Shown here one piece after another: positions 51,571 to 60,042 of a stretch of DNA of 60,740 nt. Source of the stretch: JAILLW01 sp045629045 (GTDB taxonomy: Bacteria; Bacillota; Clostridia; Lachnospirales; Lachnospiraceae); contig JAZQQM010000020.1 in assembly GCA_045629045.1 (NCBI GenBank), positions 1-60,740 of the forward strand, given 5' to 3'. The stretch's first letter is position 1; every line of letters starts with the position of its first letter. Below the pieces are notes generated by a model that did not search any database, was not told the origin of the DNA, and saw only the letters and a list, made by a program, of their open reading frames with translations. A program made the position numbers and the translations under genes.

Positions 51571-52596
51571 TCCCTTTATCGCCCACCGCATCTTGGTAGA
51601 TTTGGCACGTGGATTAATACTACACTCTTCTGCAGAAGGACGAATTACTTCCTTGGCATAATCAGAATATAATCCCAAATTATAGAATTCCTTAAAGGAC
51701 TTCTTAACAAGCCGGTCTTCTCCCGAATGGAAGGTCAGTATTGCTACTTTTCCACCCGGTTTTAGCGCATCCGGTATTTTCTCCAGCAATGTGTATAAAG
51801 CATCGTACTCTTGATTTATATCAATTCTTATGGCTTGGAATACTCTGGCACAGGTTTTCTTTATTTCATCCTTATCTTTCGTCGGAATAGCATTTTCTAT
51901 TACATTTCTTAATTCTGTCGTCGTTTTGGGAGACTTACCTTTTCTTCTTGCTTCAACTATTGCCGAAGAAATCACCTTGGCATAAGGTTCATCCGAATTT
52001 TCTATTAAAATAGTAGCCAGTTCATCCTTACTAATTTCCTCAAGTCTTTTCGCTGCACTTATTCCCATATTGGGATTCATTCTTAAGTCAAGAGGCCCAT
52101 CAATTTTGTAAGAAAAGCCCCTTGAAGGGTCATCTATCTGCATTGAAGAAACACCTAAATCTGCCAGAATGAAATCAAATTTGCCCTCTTCTTCAACAAC
52201 TTTATCAATATTCATAAAATTAGTAAGTTTAACCTTTAGGATATCATCACCAAATCCGAGGTCATTAAGTCTCTTTTTTGATTTAGCAGATTCAATCGGG
52301 TCCACATCAAGCGAAACCAATTTCCCGATACCCTGTAATTTTTCGAGCATTCTTCCGGAATGACCGCCATAACCAAACGTACAGTCCAAACCCTGCTGCC
52401 CCGGCATAATATCAAAGAAATCAAGTATTTCATTTACACAAATAGAAATGTGCATACCCGCAGGGGTACTTCCTTTGCTTATTACATGTTTTATCGTATC
52501 CTTATACTTGTAAGGATCATGTTCTTTATATTTTTCTTCAAATTTCTTAGGATATTTACCTGAATAGTGAACTCGTCTTTGGTGCTTTTCTTCCAT
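51565..52596 (-). CDS. RsmH/MraW-like 16S rRNA methyltransferase paralogue
   Basis: 343 residues. The SAM motif DCTFGYGGHSGRML and FILADLGVSSMQID with GFSYKIDGPLDLRMNP are RsmH signatures; the family adds N4-methyl to C1402 of 16S rRNA. It differs from the usual gene in lacking the division-cluster neighbours and in carrying about 45 extra N-terminal residues rich in Lys, His and Tyr. It may be a second copy with a shifted target. A likely -10 box (TACAAT with TG extension) lies near 52640. It follows the hemolysin III gene by 54 bases. Confidence 0.82.
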   Translation of the reverse strand: MEEKHQRRVHYSGKYPKKFEEKYKEHDPYKYKDTIKHVISKGSTPAGMHISICVNEILDFFDIMPGQQGLDCTFGYGGHSGRMLEKLQGIGKLVSLDVDPIESAKSKKRLNDLGFGDDILKVKLTNFMNIDKVVEEEGKFDFILADLGVSSMQIDDPSRGFSYKIDGPLDLRMNPNMGISAAKRLEEISKDELATILIENSDEPYAKVISSAIVEARRKGKSPKTTTELRNVIENAIPTKDKDEIKKTCARVFQAIRIDINQEYDALYTLLEKIPDALKPGGKVAILTFHSGEDRLVKKSFKEFYNLGLYSDYAKEVIRPSAEECSINPRAKSTKMRWAIKGL

Positions 52597-52650
52597 TTAC
52601 AAATTACTCCGCTAATATTCAAACACTATGAACATATTGTATCATAGTTA

Positions 52651-53334
52651 TTAATTCAGAATGCAATACCTAAATACCGTAATGAAATGGAACATGGTTC
52701 CCATCAAAACAAAAATATGGAATATAGAATGAACATATTTCTTATTATATTTTTTGCCCAAATTATACAGAATAGCTCCCAAAGTATATGCAATTCCGCC
52801 ATAGATAAGACACATTACTCCGTTTAACGTAACCGCCTCAACAGTCGGTTTAATTGCCAAAACAATAACCCATCCTATACCTATATAACACGTCATCGAA
52901 AATTTAGAATACTTATTATGATCTATTGCTGTAAAAACTGCTCCCAGAGCGCATAACCCCCATACTATTCCAAAAATTGTCCAACCCAGAGCAGGGTTAT
53001 TAGCACGAATCGCACCCAGTACAATCGGCGTATAGGTACCGCCTATTAAATAGTAGATTGTACAATGGTCTATGACCTGCATAACCTTTTTACCCATGTT
53101 TGGCTTCAAGCCATGATATACACTTGAAACCGTATACAAAGTAATAAGAGAAGATCCATATATCGCACTGCCCACCACACGATATCCATCTCCTCTTAGT
53201 GCTGAAAATACAACGCACAGTATCAAAGCAACAACTCCAAATATCGCACCTACTATGTGCGTAACCATATTTGCAATTTCTTCTCCAACTGTATAATTCG
53301 GTAAAGTTCGTTGTGCTAATCCGGTACGTTTCAT
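52651..53334 (-). CDS. Hemolysin III / PAQR-family membrane protein
   Basis: 227 residues with seven predicted helices and the family metal-site motifs: EEIANMVTHIVGAIFG with the first His, SSVYHGLKP with the second, and a late SIFHIFVLMGTMFHF. Bacterial members are called hemolysin III but are more likely metal-dependent membrane hydrolases. GGAGA lies at good distance before ATG 53334, which gives the usual family start; an ATG 18 codons earlier would place basic residues before it. It lies 91 bases after the ABC permease. Confidence 0.88.
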   Translation of the reverse strand: MKRTGLAQRTLPNYTVGEEIANMVTHIVGAIFGVVALILCVVFSALRGDGYRVVGSAIYGSSLITLYTVSSVYHGLKPNMGKKVMQVIDHCTIYYLIGGTYTPIVLGAIRANNPALGWTIFGIVWGLCALGAVFTAIDHNKYSKFSMTCYIGIGWVIVLAIKPTVEAVTLNGVMCLIYGGIAYTLGAILYNLGKKYNKKYVHSIFHIFVLMGTMFHFITVFRYCILN

Positions 53335-53425
53335 ATCCAATGTCTCCTTAATTGATGTAAAAATTTTTATCAATATGGATTTTAACACCGTTGCACATAG
53401 TTTTCAATACTACATCGTTGCTATG

Positions 53426-54346
53426 TCACTTCTTTTTATATGTTTTTGAATAAACAACAACCTGCACAACAACGCATATCACAATTCCTGCAACAACATA
53501 GCCTAGCATACTGCCAACGCCTAAATCATTACCAAACATATGGGCTTTAAAACAGAATATATCTTTAATTGTCGACACATACATTCCGTTATCAAGTCCA
53601 CCGATTGCGGAATCCATATAATCGAGAAGACCGTTCATCAAAAGATTACGAAGGACAATTGTAACATGACTGGCAGGAAAGAGATTGCATACCGTCTGTA
53701 CACTCTTCGAGAACTGTGAAATTGGAATATATGCTCCAATCACGAAGCCTGATGCTGCCGAAAGCATTCCAAAAAATGCTCCACTGGCACTTGATGACTT
53801 AAATAACATCATAATTATTATGAAAAGTGCAGTGGCAGAAACCGATCCTAAAGCCACAATTCCATAGGCCGATACAATATCACGTGTTTTTAGGTGTAAA
53901 TCTCCCTGTGCGCCAACAACCGTTAAACCTATTGTTAAAATAACACCTGTCAATATAATGGATGAAATTGCTGCTGAAACGAAATATGAAGTGATAATTT
54001 GGCCTCTTCTTATAGGAGTGGCAAGTACATCATAATCAATCTTATCTTCTCTGTCCTTCACCAGCAATGTGAGACAGTTAAATGGCACTGTAATCATTGC
54101 AGATCCTAGGATTCCGATTAATAACACTAGGTTGGAATACATGTCGATATCTGTTGGTGAAATCAAATCTGACAATCCCGGAAAGGAATCTACCACCTCA
54201 TTCATAGCTCCTGAGAAGGAATCTTTTAAAAATAACAAATATAATGCTAAAACAATTATCGAAGTTAAAAGTGAGAAAACTACCGCTTGTTTATCTTTAA
54301 AAAATAACAGTAGGTTGCGCTTAATTAAACCTCCAAAACCCTTCAT
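53426..54346 (-). CDS. ABC-2-type exporter permease
   Basis: 306 residues with six or so membrane helices. KGFGGLIKRNLLLFFKDKQAVVFSLLTSI at the start and ILGSAMITVPFNCLTLLVKDREDKIDYDVLATPI in the middle are typical of DrrB/NodJ-like drug or lipid exporters. AGGTGAT precedes ATG 54346 and lies over the end of the ATPase gene; a GTG at 54355 is also in frame but less good. It forms an exporter with the ATPase. The substrate is unknown. Confidence 0.87.
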   Translation of the reverse strand: MKGFGGLIKRNLLLFFKDKQAVVFSLLTSIIVLALYLLFLKDSFSGAMNEVVDSFPGLSDLISPTDIDMYSNLVLLIGILGSAMITVPFNCLTLLVKDREDKIDYDVLATPIRRGQIITSYFVSAAISSIILTGVILTIGLTVVGAQGDLHLKTRDIVSAYGIVALGSVSATALFIIIMMLFKSSSASGAFFGMLSAASGFVIGAYIPISQFSKSVQTVCNLFPASHVTIVLRNLLMNGLLDYMDSAIGGLDNGMYVSTIKDIFCFKAHMFGNDLGVGSMLGYVVAGIVICVVVQVVVYSKTYKKK

Positions 54347-54347
54347 T

Positions 54348-55256
54348 TTAATCACCTATTTTCCTTCCTGTAAGATTAAGGAACACATCATCCATGCTTC
54401 CTTTTACTATTTCATAGTCTCTTATGGCCTCTTTATTCCTATATAAGAATTCCGTAACATTAAATGAGTCATTAGGAATCTTAATTATGTAATGATCAAC
54501 TTCATAGGAATACTCAAATTCCGTTAATAACCTGGCATTTTCAATATTTTCCGAAACATACCATATCAGCTTTGAACAGGTATATGCATTTTTAAGTCCC
54601 GCCGGAGTATCATTTGCTACAATCTTACCCTTATCAAGAATAACCACTCTATCTGCATCACGAACTTCTTCCATGTAATGAGTTGTTAGGAAGATAGTCA
54701 TCTTCTTTTCCTTTCTAAGATAGTCAATGTAATCCCACACAATCTTTCTGGACATGGGGTCAAGACCTGTAGTGGGTTCATCTAAAAACAAGATCTTAGG
54801 ATTATGGATAAGTGCACGAATAATATCAACTCTTCTACGCTGACCCCCCGAAAGCTTCTCATATTTACGGTTCCATATCTCACCAAGTTCAAAACGTTCA
54901 AGAAAAGGCTCTATTCGCTTATTAATTTCACCCTTACTCAATCCATAATAAGCACCTCTTGTCATAAGATTCTCTTTTACCGTAAGTTTCTTATCAAGAA
55001 CGGAATTCTGGAATACTATTCCGATGCACTGCCTGATTGCATCATCATTCTTACCAAGCTCATAATCAAAAATCTTAACTTCTCCCGAACTTTTCTCAAA
55101 TATCGTACAAAGTGTATTAATTGTTGTGGATTTTCCTGCACCGTTCTCGCCCAAAAAAGCAAAAAACTCACCTTCGTTTACATCAAAAGAGATGTTATCC
55201 ACAGCAGTAACATCTTTATACTTTTTAACAAGATTATTTACCGTAACAGCTTTCAT
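54348..55256 (-). CDS. ABC exporter ATP-binding protein (DrrA-like)
   Basis: 302 residues: Walker A GENGAGKST, signature LSGGQRRR, Walker B ILFLDEPTTGLDP, His loop FLTTHYMEEV, plus a C-terminal extension of about 80 residues as in DrrA/daunorubicin-type exporters. It overlaps nothing upstream but is followed at once by the permease. The LytTR and DUF3021 genes upstream, beyond a terminator, hint that its expression is under their control, as in similar Firmicute loci. AAAGGAAAC precedes ATG 55256. Confidence 0.92.
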   Translation of the reverse strand: MKAVTVNNLVKKYKDVTAVDNISFDVNEGEFFAFLGENGAGKSTTINTLCTIFEKSSGEVKIFDYELGKNDDAIRQCIGIVFQNSVLDKKLTVKENLMTRGAYYGLSKGEINKRIEPFLERFELGEIWNRKYEKLSGGQRRRVDIIRALIHNPKILFLDEPTTGLDPMSRKIVWDYIDYLRKEKKMTIFLTTHYMEEVRDADRVVILDKGKIVANDTPAGLKNAYTCSKLIWYVSENIENARLLTEFEYSYEVDHYIIKIPNDSFNVTEFLYRNKEAIRDYEIVKGSMDDVFLNLTGRKIGD

Positions 55257-55338
55257 TAATTGTTTCCTTTCGTAGAATTAATATATTTTTCAATGTTGTC
55301 TGTCTTTGTAAGATTAAGATAACATGATTTTTAAATTA

Positions 55339-55390
55339 AAAAAGTGCAACCGGACTCACATGCATATACATGCTACCAAGTTGCACTTTT
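55339..55390. terminator. Bidirectional terminator between DUF3021 and the ABC exporter
   Basis: AAAAAGTGCAAC / GTTGCACTTTT flanks a 29-nt loop that itself contains the short repeat CATGCATATACATGC. It separates the LytTR operon from the exporter genes. Confidence 0.75.
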
Positions 55391-55424
55391 AACTCTTTAT
55401 TTTGATTTAAATGTAAGAATATGG

Positions 55425-55859
55425 CTATTCTTCGTCCTGAATTTCTTTAATTGCTTCGTTTATCTTCTTTTCATCTGCTTTAAGAATCCAGGAGGTGGCC
55501 ACCCAGACAAAGATATAGATAACCACATATGTAATCATTATTGCCAGGTATCCCCCAACGGAATCAAACCACTTAAAGAGAATTCCACATAAGCTCAATA
55601 CTATTCCCACACAAATAAAATGCAGTATAATTCTCACTTTGAATACTGTTTTTGTTACTTCATCCGTATCCATAATAAAAAGTGTCGGTAATGCACAAAG
55701 AAATCCCGCTATAACATAAGAAATCGGAATGTACCAGGGCCAATTTAAGTAATCAGTACCGTATACTAAATAATTAATTAGGGAATTAATTCCCATCATA
55801 AAAAGAATAGCCGTGGATATCATTAATGTCTGACTAAATATTATCTTTATCTTATTCAT
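55425..55859 (-). CDS. DUF3021 membrane protein
   Basis: 144 residues with four membrane helices and a short charged tail. This small family is found next to LytTR regulators. In Streptococcus pairs of this type (HdrM, BrsM) the membrane protein inhibits the LytTR activator encoded beside it. Here it lies one base after the LytTR gene, so the same antagonism is a reasonable inference. Nothing shows what signal it senses. Confidence 0.85.
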   Translation of the reverse strand: MNKIKIIFSQTLMISTAILFMMGINSLINYLVYGTDYLNWPWYIPISYVIAGFLCALPTLFIMDTDEVTKTVFKVRIILHFICVGIVLSLCGILFKWFDSVGGYLAIMITYVVIYIFVWVATSWILKADEKKINEAIKEIQDEE

Positions 55860-55860
55860 G

Positions 55861-56295
55861 CTATAATCCCAGCCTTTCTTTCAAATCTTTAACATAGCTT
55901 CTTGCAATGATGACCTGCTCTCCGTTTAATAATTCTGCTGTCATACGACCGTTCAGCTCTGCCTTAACAGCTTTTATCTTACGAATATTAATAATCATTG
56001 CTTTCGCACATCTAAAAAAGTTTTGGCTTAAGATTTCATCAAGCTCATATAACCTGTACTTAGTCTCGTAACATCCATCTTTCGTATAAATATATGACCT
56101 TTTATCAACAGATTCTATGTAATATATCTTATCGGTCCTGCACATCATAGTTGAATCTTCATAGATTACCGGTACAACGCGACAGTTATTCTCCAAGATT
56201 TCAATGGCACTTTGAATTTCTTCTGTTACGCTAACAGCGCTTATAATTGCCTGTTCTTCTTCATATGAATTGACAGATTTTATTTCTACTTTCAT
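55861..56295 (-). CDS. LytTR-domain DNA-binding regulator
   Basis: 144 residues without a receiver domain. Residues 1 to about 45 are unclassified; about 50-144 form the LytTR domain: DKIYYIESVDKRSYIYTKDG, then FFRCAKAMIINIRKI and NGRMTAELLNGEQVIIARSY, which match the family core. It would bind direct repeats near its own or the exporter promoter; I could not pick out a clear site. It forms an operon with the DUF3021 gene. Confidence 0.92.
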   Translation of the reverse strand: MKVEIKSVNSYEEEQAIISAVSVTEEIQSAIEILENNCRVVPVIYEDSTMMCRTDKIYYIESVDKRSYIYTKDGCYETKYRLYELDEILSQNFFRCAKAMIINIRKIKAVKAELNGRMTAELLNGEQVIIARSYVKDLKERLGL

Positions 56296-56324
56296 TTGTG
56301 AGTCCTCAATTAGTTACTTTCCTT

Positions 56325-57851
56325 TTATCTGCCTCTTCTGTCTATACCCTTTTCCTGATAATACAGTTTCTTACATTCATACATAGCTTTATCTGCCAGC
56401 GCCAAAAGTCCGTCTATTGTTTCATCAGGATAATCACTTCCCTGAACAAAACCGTATGAGACACTAAGTTCCTTAACCATCTTGCCGGTAAATTCCTTCA
56501 TCTGTTCTTTTAGCATATTAATGTATAGTTCGGAATTAATAAGTTTTTCGGTAAAAATAACTACAAACTCATCACCGCCAACTCTAAAACTCTTGGCAAA
56601 AGGAAATACATTACTGATTAAATCGGCAGCACCCTTAATAAGTTCATCACCTGCTGCATGTCCCATACTGTCATTAGCTGCCTTAAGCCCGTTTACATCA
56701 AAGGCCATAACACTAATATTTTCACAATTACCCGATTCTTTGATAGCTTCAAGGGTTTCTTCGTAACATCTTCTGTTTAAAAGGCCTGTCATTTCATCCT
56801 TATAACTAATATCTGATAAGGTTTCAACTTCAGATTCCAATGACTTTTTCTGTTCATTAAGAAGTCGCGTATATATACGTTCCATGGTGACATCCGTTAA
56901 CCATATTACTTTGCCCAATACCTTTTCGTTTTCGGTAATATGTCTTACCGAAACGTCATAAATTGTATCATCTATTTCATATTCCATAAGCCTCTCATTA
57001 TAAATATCCGTAAGAAGCTCTGATAATTCTCTAATATCCGTATCTATAGAAATATCTTTAAGGAATGGGAACAGTTCGATTGCTTTATCGTTACACCCTT
57101 TAAATCCATAATCGTTATTACATACAATAACAGCCTCATCTATAGACTTATAAATGTAACTTGATGCCAGGTTCATAAAGTCGTAAATGCTATCTTTGTA
57201 TACCAGTACTACCAATAAAACCGTAAAAATCGAAAAAGCTATAGGATGAAACTCATAGGGGGTAGATATAAATTTAGGCATTAGAAATGCTATACCGGGA
57301 ATCAGAACACAGATAAGGACTTTGATTACACCTGCACGACTCTTCTTAATATTCTGAGCACAAAATTTGCCCACATAAAATACCATCAATCCCATATACA
57401 AAATAATGGTTGCTGTTGCGACCGTATGCATAGGACCATACTCTTTGTCCAACGATACCAGCCCATTAACTTCCTCAACCCAGTATCGCTTGTAAAAGAA
57501 GGGATGGTAATCCATAGTTAACCCACTTACAGCTATCAAACAGTTAACTGCCACAAAAATACCTTTAAGCACGTCATTCATCTTAAAGCGACAATATTCC
57601 ATAATAAACAGGAGCATAAAAAAGGCTGTAAACTGCACAGAACAATAAATAAGCTTTTGAGCCGTAATTAATCCTCCGACTTCAGAAGCTTGTATTTTAA
57701 GCAAGAATCCTACTACCACAGCCATCACGGAAATACATACCAGCATAGACAGCTTTTGCATCTGACAGGCCTTATGATTACACACTATAATAGTGCATAT
57801 CATCGTAGCAAAAAAAGATATACCATATAGAATTAAAAACAAATTATACAT
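56325..57851 (-). CDS. Diguanylate cyclase with 7TM sensor
   Basis: 508 residues. The N-terminal 225 or so residues hold seven helices like the 7TM histidine-kinase sensor region, then a PAS-like domain (about 230-320), then a GGDEF domain. The active motif RVGGDEF is intact and DEMTGLLNRRCYEE opens the domain. No RxxD inhibitory site is seen at the usual position upstream of GGDEF. It should make cyclic di-GMP, relevant to the pili and flagella encoded nearby. An extended -10 (TGATATAAT) lies at 57918-57926. Confidence 0.9.
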   Translation of the reverse strand: MYNLFLILYGISFFATMICTIIVCNHKACQMQKLSMLVCISVMAVVVGFLLKIQASEVGGLITAQKLIYCSVQFTAFFMLLFIMEYCRFKMNDVLKGIFVAVNCLIAVSGLTMDYHPFFYKRYWVEEVNGLVSLDKEYGPMHTVATATIILYMGLMVFYVGKFCAQNIKKSRAGVIKVLICVLIPGIAFLMPKFISTPYEFHPIAFSIFTVLLVVLVYKDSIYDFMNLASSYIYKSIDEAVIVCNNDYGFKGCNDKAIELFPFLKDISIDTDIRELSELLTDIYNERLMEYEIDDTIYDVSVRHITENEKVLGKVIWLTDVTMERIYTRLLNEQKKSLESEVETLSDISYKDEMTGLLNRRCYEETLEAIKESGNCENISVMAFDVNGLKAANDSMGHAAGDELIKGAADLISNVFPFAKSFRVGGDEFVVIFTEKLINSELYINMLKEQMKEFTGKMVKELSVSYGFVQGSDYPDETIDGLLALADKAMYECKKLYYQEKGIDRRGR

Positions 57852-57998
57852 ACCTATTCCCCTATATTTTTGATTTGTGCACCAAATCTAAAAATCCCCA
57901 AAGAGCATTTACAATTAATTATATCATATCACCCATTTGGGGACGGTCCTTTTGCCATAAGGGTGTATACTTTGGCAGAAAAAATTATGATAAAAAGA

Positions 57999-58027
57999 TT
58001 GACACTCAAAATTCTATGACGTATTAT
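57999..58027 (+). promoter_or_regulatory. Strong sigma-A promoter of the leader peptide
   Basis: TTGACA (57999-58004), 17 bases, TATTAT (58022-58027). Confidence 0.75.
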
Positions 58028-58057
58028 TACCACAACAATTATGAAAGGACTACGCTT

Positions 58058-58165
58058 ATGTTAGTGCTTGTAACCGGAATTACATCTTTTACTACAACGA
58101 CTATGTGCAGAATGACAGCATATGGCCCCATTGGCGTATATAGAATTCCGGATTACAGAAAATAG
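58058..58165 (+). CDS. 35-residue threonine-rich peptide, possible leader peptide
   Basis: MLVLVTGITSFTTTTMCRMT followed by AYGPIGVYRIPDYRK. AAAGGA lies nine bases before ATG 58058, and a consensus promoter about 35 bases upstream. A run of four threonines and six in ten residues recalls attenuation leaders such as thrL, but the downstream genes are not threonine biosynthesis. A rho-independent terminator begins 32 bases after the stop. It may control read-through into the nucleotidyltransferase, or may simply be an independent micro-protein. It resembles no peptide I know. Confidence 0.5.
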   Translation: MLVLVTGITSFTTTTMCRMTAYGPIGVYRIPDYRK

Positions 58166-58196
58166 CGAAGTCAAAAAATAAGAATTTGAAAGTTGA

Positions 58197-58227
58197 CCAC
58201 TTATCTGTTCCGGATAAGTGGTTTTTT
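58197..58227 (+). terminator. Rho-independent terminator / possible attenuator
   Basis: CCACTTATC / GATAAGTGG with a 7-nt loop and six Ts. The loop-side TTCCGGAT also occurs near 58145-58153 in the peptide gene, and its palindromic core TCCGGA could pair between the two copies, competing with the terminator. Confidence 0.85.
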
Positions 58228-58322
58228 CGAAGCAAAATCACTTGCTTGCAAGGGTGATTTTGCGAGAAAGGGCAAACGTGTCAGCGTTTGCGTCATGCAT
58301 GAAAAGAAGGGAGCACAATCGT

Positions 58323-59135
58323 ATGAGCAAAATTTTTGATGTACAGGACAGACAGGAAGTATTTGATTATATTCTTTCGATTACCAAGGAGAATCCTAAG
58401 ATAGTAGCATTGGTTCAGGTTGGTTCGGGGTCTTACGGATATCATGATGAAAAGAGCGATTTGGATTTTGTTATCGCACTGGATTCGGATTCTTCGATGC
58501 CCGAAGTAATGGAATTCATGAATGAAAAGATTGCTTCTAAATATGAGATTCAATATAGCAAAAAGCAGGAAGTGAGTCATCTTTTGGTGGTCGTATTGTC
58601 TAATCTTTTGGAAATCGATATGGGTTTTGGCTGTTACGAGCATGCGGCAGCCAGAAAAGCGGAATATAAGGTTTTGTTTGATAATACCGGCGTTGTTGAG
58701 GAAAAAATGATTCAGTCAAGAGCCTGGATGGATGAGAGCATATACGGAAATAAGCAAAAGAAAGATTTTGAAATGGCGTGTGATTCCATATGGGCACGCA
58801 TGATGCATGCAGCTGCTGCAATTTACAGAAATAATTTTCTAAGAGCCATCGGAGAACTTGAGTTTATCAGAAGAGTATACATAGATTTGCTGGGTGATCG
58901 CTACAGATTGGAAAGCGGATATAACCATGATATGGACAAGCTGCCTGAAGAAGCAAAAGCGGATATCAAGAGCACACTTGTATACAGCGAAGATTCCCGG
59001 GATTTATGGAAGAGCCTTTTGAATCTGACATCATTGGTATACAAAGAACTGGAAGGAAGCGAGATTCCAGTATCCAAGGAATTGTTACTTACGTATTACA
59101 AAGATATGGGATGGAGTGAAAATGTAGCAGACTGA
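58323..59135 (+). CDS. Nucleotidyltransferase-superfamily protein
   Basis: 270 residues. GSGSYGYHDEKSDLDFVIAL shows the GS-x10-DxD pattern of the nucleotidyltransferase fold, with a likely third acid in LEIDMGFG. The C-terminal half is helical. Related proteins modify aminoglycosides or act as small-molecule or tRNA nucleotidyltransferases; a resistance role is possible but unproven. GGGAG precedes ATG 58323. An in-frame extension back to 58218 would run through a terminator and two hairpins and is rejected. The methyltransferase gene follows by 21 bases. Confidence 0.78.
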   Translation: MSKIFDVQDRQEVFDYILSITKENPKIVALVQVGSGSYGYHDEKSDLDFVIALDSDSSMPEVMEFMNEKIASKYEIQYSKKQEVSHLLVVVLSNLLEIDMGFGCYEHAAARKAEYKVLFDNTGVVEEKMIQSRAWMDESIYGNKQKKDFEMACDSIWARMMHAAAAIYRNNFLRAIGELEFIRRVYIDLLGDRYRLESGYNHDMDKLPEEAKADIKSTLVYSEDSRDLWKSLLNLTSLVYKELEGSEIPVSKELLLTYYKDMGWSENVAD

Positions 59136-59156
59136 TTAATCAGAAAGGACAAAGAT

Positions 59157-59957
59157 ATGGATTTACATGATTATAAGGATGTTGCCGAAAACTATGACAG
59201 ATATCTGGAGGTTATGTTTGCAACCAACAATACGCATGAAGGCTTTCAGGAATTCTATCTTAAACTGGCAAAAAAATACGGTCAGAATGGAGTAGTGGAT
59301 ATTGCCTGCGGAACAGGTGCGGTACTTTTGTATCTTGCAAAGCACGGAATTGATGCAGACGGAACGGATTTATCCGAGGAAATGTGTAAGGTAGCTGCTT
59401 TAAAAGCCAAAGATATGGGATTAAATCTGAATATTTATCCGGCTGACATGACAAAATTCGATTCCGGCAGGAAATATTCGCTGGCTATCATTGCTCGAAG
59501 CGGGTTTATGCACCTTCCCACGCCTGAACTTCAAAAGGCCGCACTTCTTAATATCAGAGAGCAGCTCACGGAAGGTGGAATACTGACTCTTAATACATTC
59601 GATCCGTTTCCTCCGATACAGGCGTCTCAGATTTCTACAGGACCGGACGATTATTCATTCAGACTTGAGTACGTGAACAGTGATGGAAAAAAGGAACGTA
59701 TTTACAATGCTATCGGATACAATGCCGTAACGCAGATAATGAGTGGAAACTGGAAATTCGAAACTCTTGATGATGAAGGGAATGTGATTTCGGAGCGTGT
59801 TCGCCCGGTTACGATGCGACAGACATATCGTCAGGAAATGAAGTGGCTCATTGAACTATGCGGTTTTGAACTTGTTGATGTTTACAGAGATTACAAGTGC
59901 ACGAAGGCAGATGAGAATATTACTCATAATCTCATCTGGGTTATGCGAAAGAAGTAA
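59157..59957 (+). CDS. Class I SAM-dependent methyltransferase
   Basis: 266 residues. Motif I is VVDIACGTGAVLLYLAKHG, motif II GTDLSEEM and motif IV a D-rich PADMTKF. This is the small-molecule type (methyltransferase 11/25). The C-terminal half (LRQTYRQEMKWLIELCGFELVDVYRDY-like) is common in antibiotic or metabolite methyltransferases. GAAAGGACAAAG precedes ATG 59157. It is read with the nucleotidyltransferase and ends before a terminator. The substrate is unknown. Confidence 0.87.
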   Translation: MDLHDYKDVAENYDRYLEVMFATNNTHEGFQEFYLKLAKKYGQNGVVDIACGTGAVLLYLAKHGIDADGTDLSEEMCKVAALKAKDMGLNLNIYPADMTKFDSGRKYSLAIIARSGFMHLPTPELQKAALLNIREQLTEGGILTLNTFDPFPPIQASQISTGPDDYSFRLEYVNSDGKKERIYNAIGYNAVTQIMSGNWKFETLDDEGNVISERVRPVTMRQTYRQEMKWLIELCGFELVDVYRDYKCTKADENITHNLIWVMRKK

Positions 59958-60004
59958 GGAAACTTTACTTCGCATTAACATGCGCAAATAGGAATAACTC
60001 CAGC

Positions 60005-60039
60005 AAAAGGCAGATGATATATAACACCATTTGCCTTTT
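60005..60039 (+). terminator. Terminator after the methyltransferase
   Basis: AAAAGGCAGATG / CATTTGCCTTTT with one G-T pair and an 11-nt loop, followed by ATTTTAAT. Confidence 0.8.
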
Positions 60040-60042
60040 ATT

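Larger units (their letters stand above)
57852..58322. other. Intergenic region before the nucleotidyltransferase
   Basis: It holds, left to right, the diguanylate cyclase promoter, a GGGGACGGTCCTTTTG stretch near 57938-57953 that resembles a REP-type remnant, a strong plus-strand promoter, a 35-codon reading frame, a terminator, and two further hairpins (58232-58263 and 58272-58291) just before the nucleotidyltransferase start. Confidence 0.65.

Noticed and set aside
55321..55424. Possible riboswitch or T-box between DUF3021 and the ABC exporter
   Set aside because: The structure is adequately explained as a bidirectional terminator, and no conserved T-box or riboswitch core was seen.
57875..58057. 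N-terminal extension of the 35-residue peptide
   Set aside because: It would begin upstream of the promoter at 57999-58027 and has no ribosome-binding site.
58218..58322. 35-codon extension of the nucleotidyltransferase
   Set aside because: It would start inside the terminator and run through two hairpins; the GGGAG before 58323 fits better.
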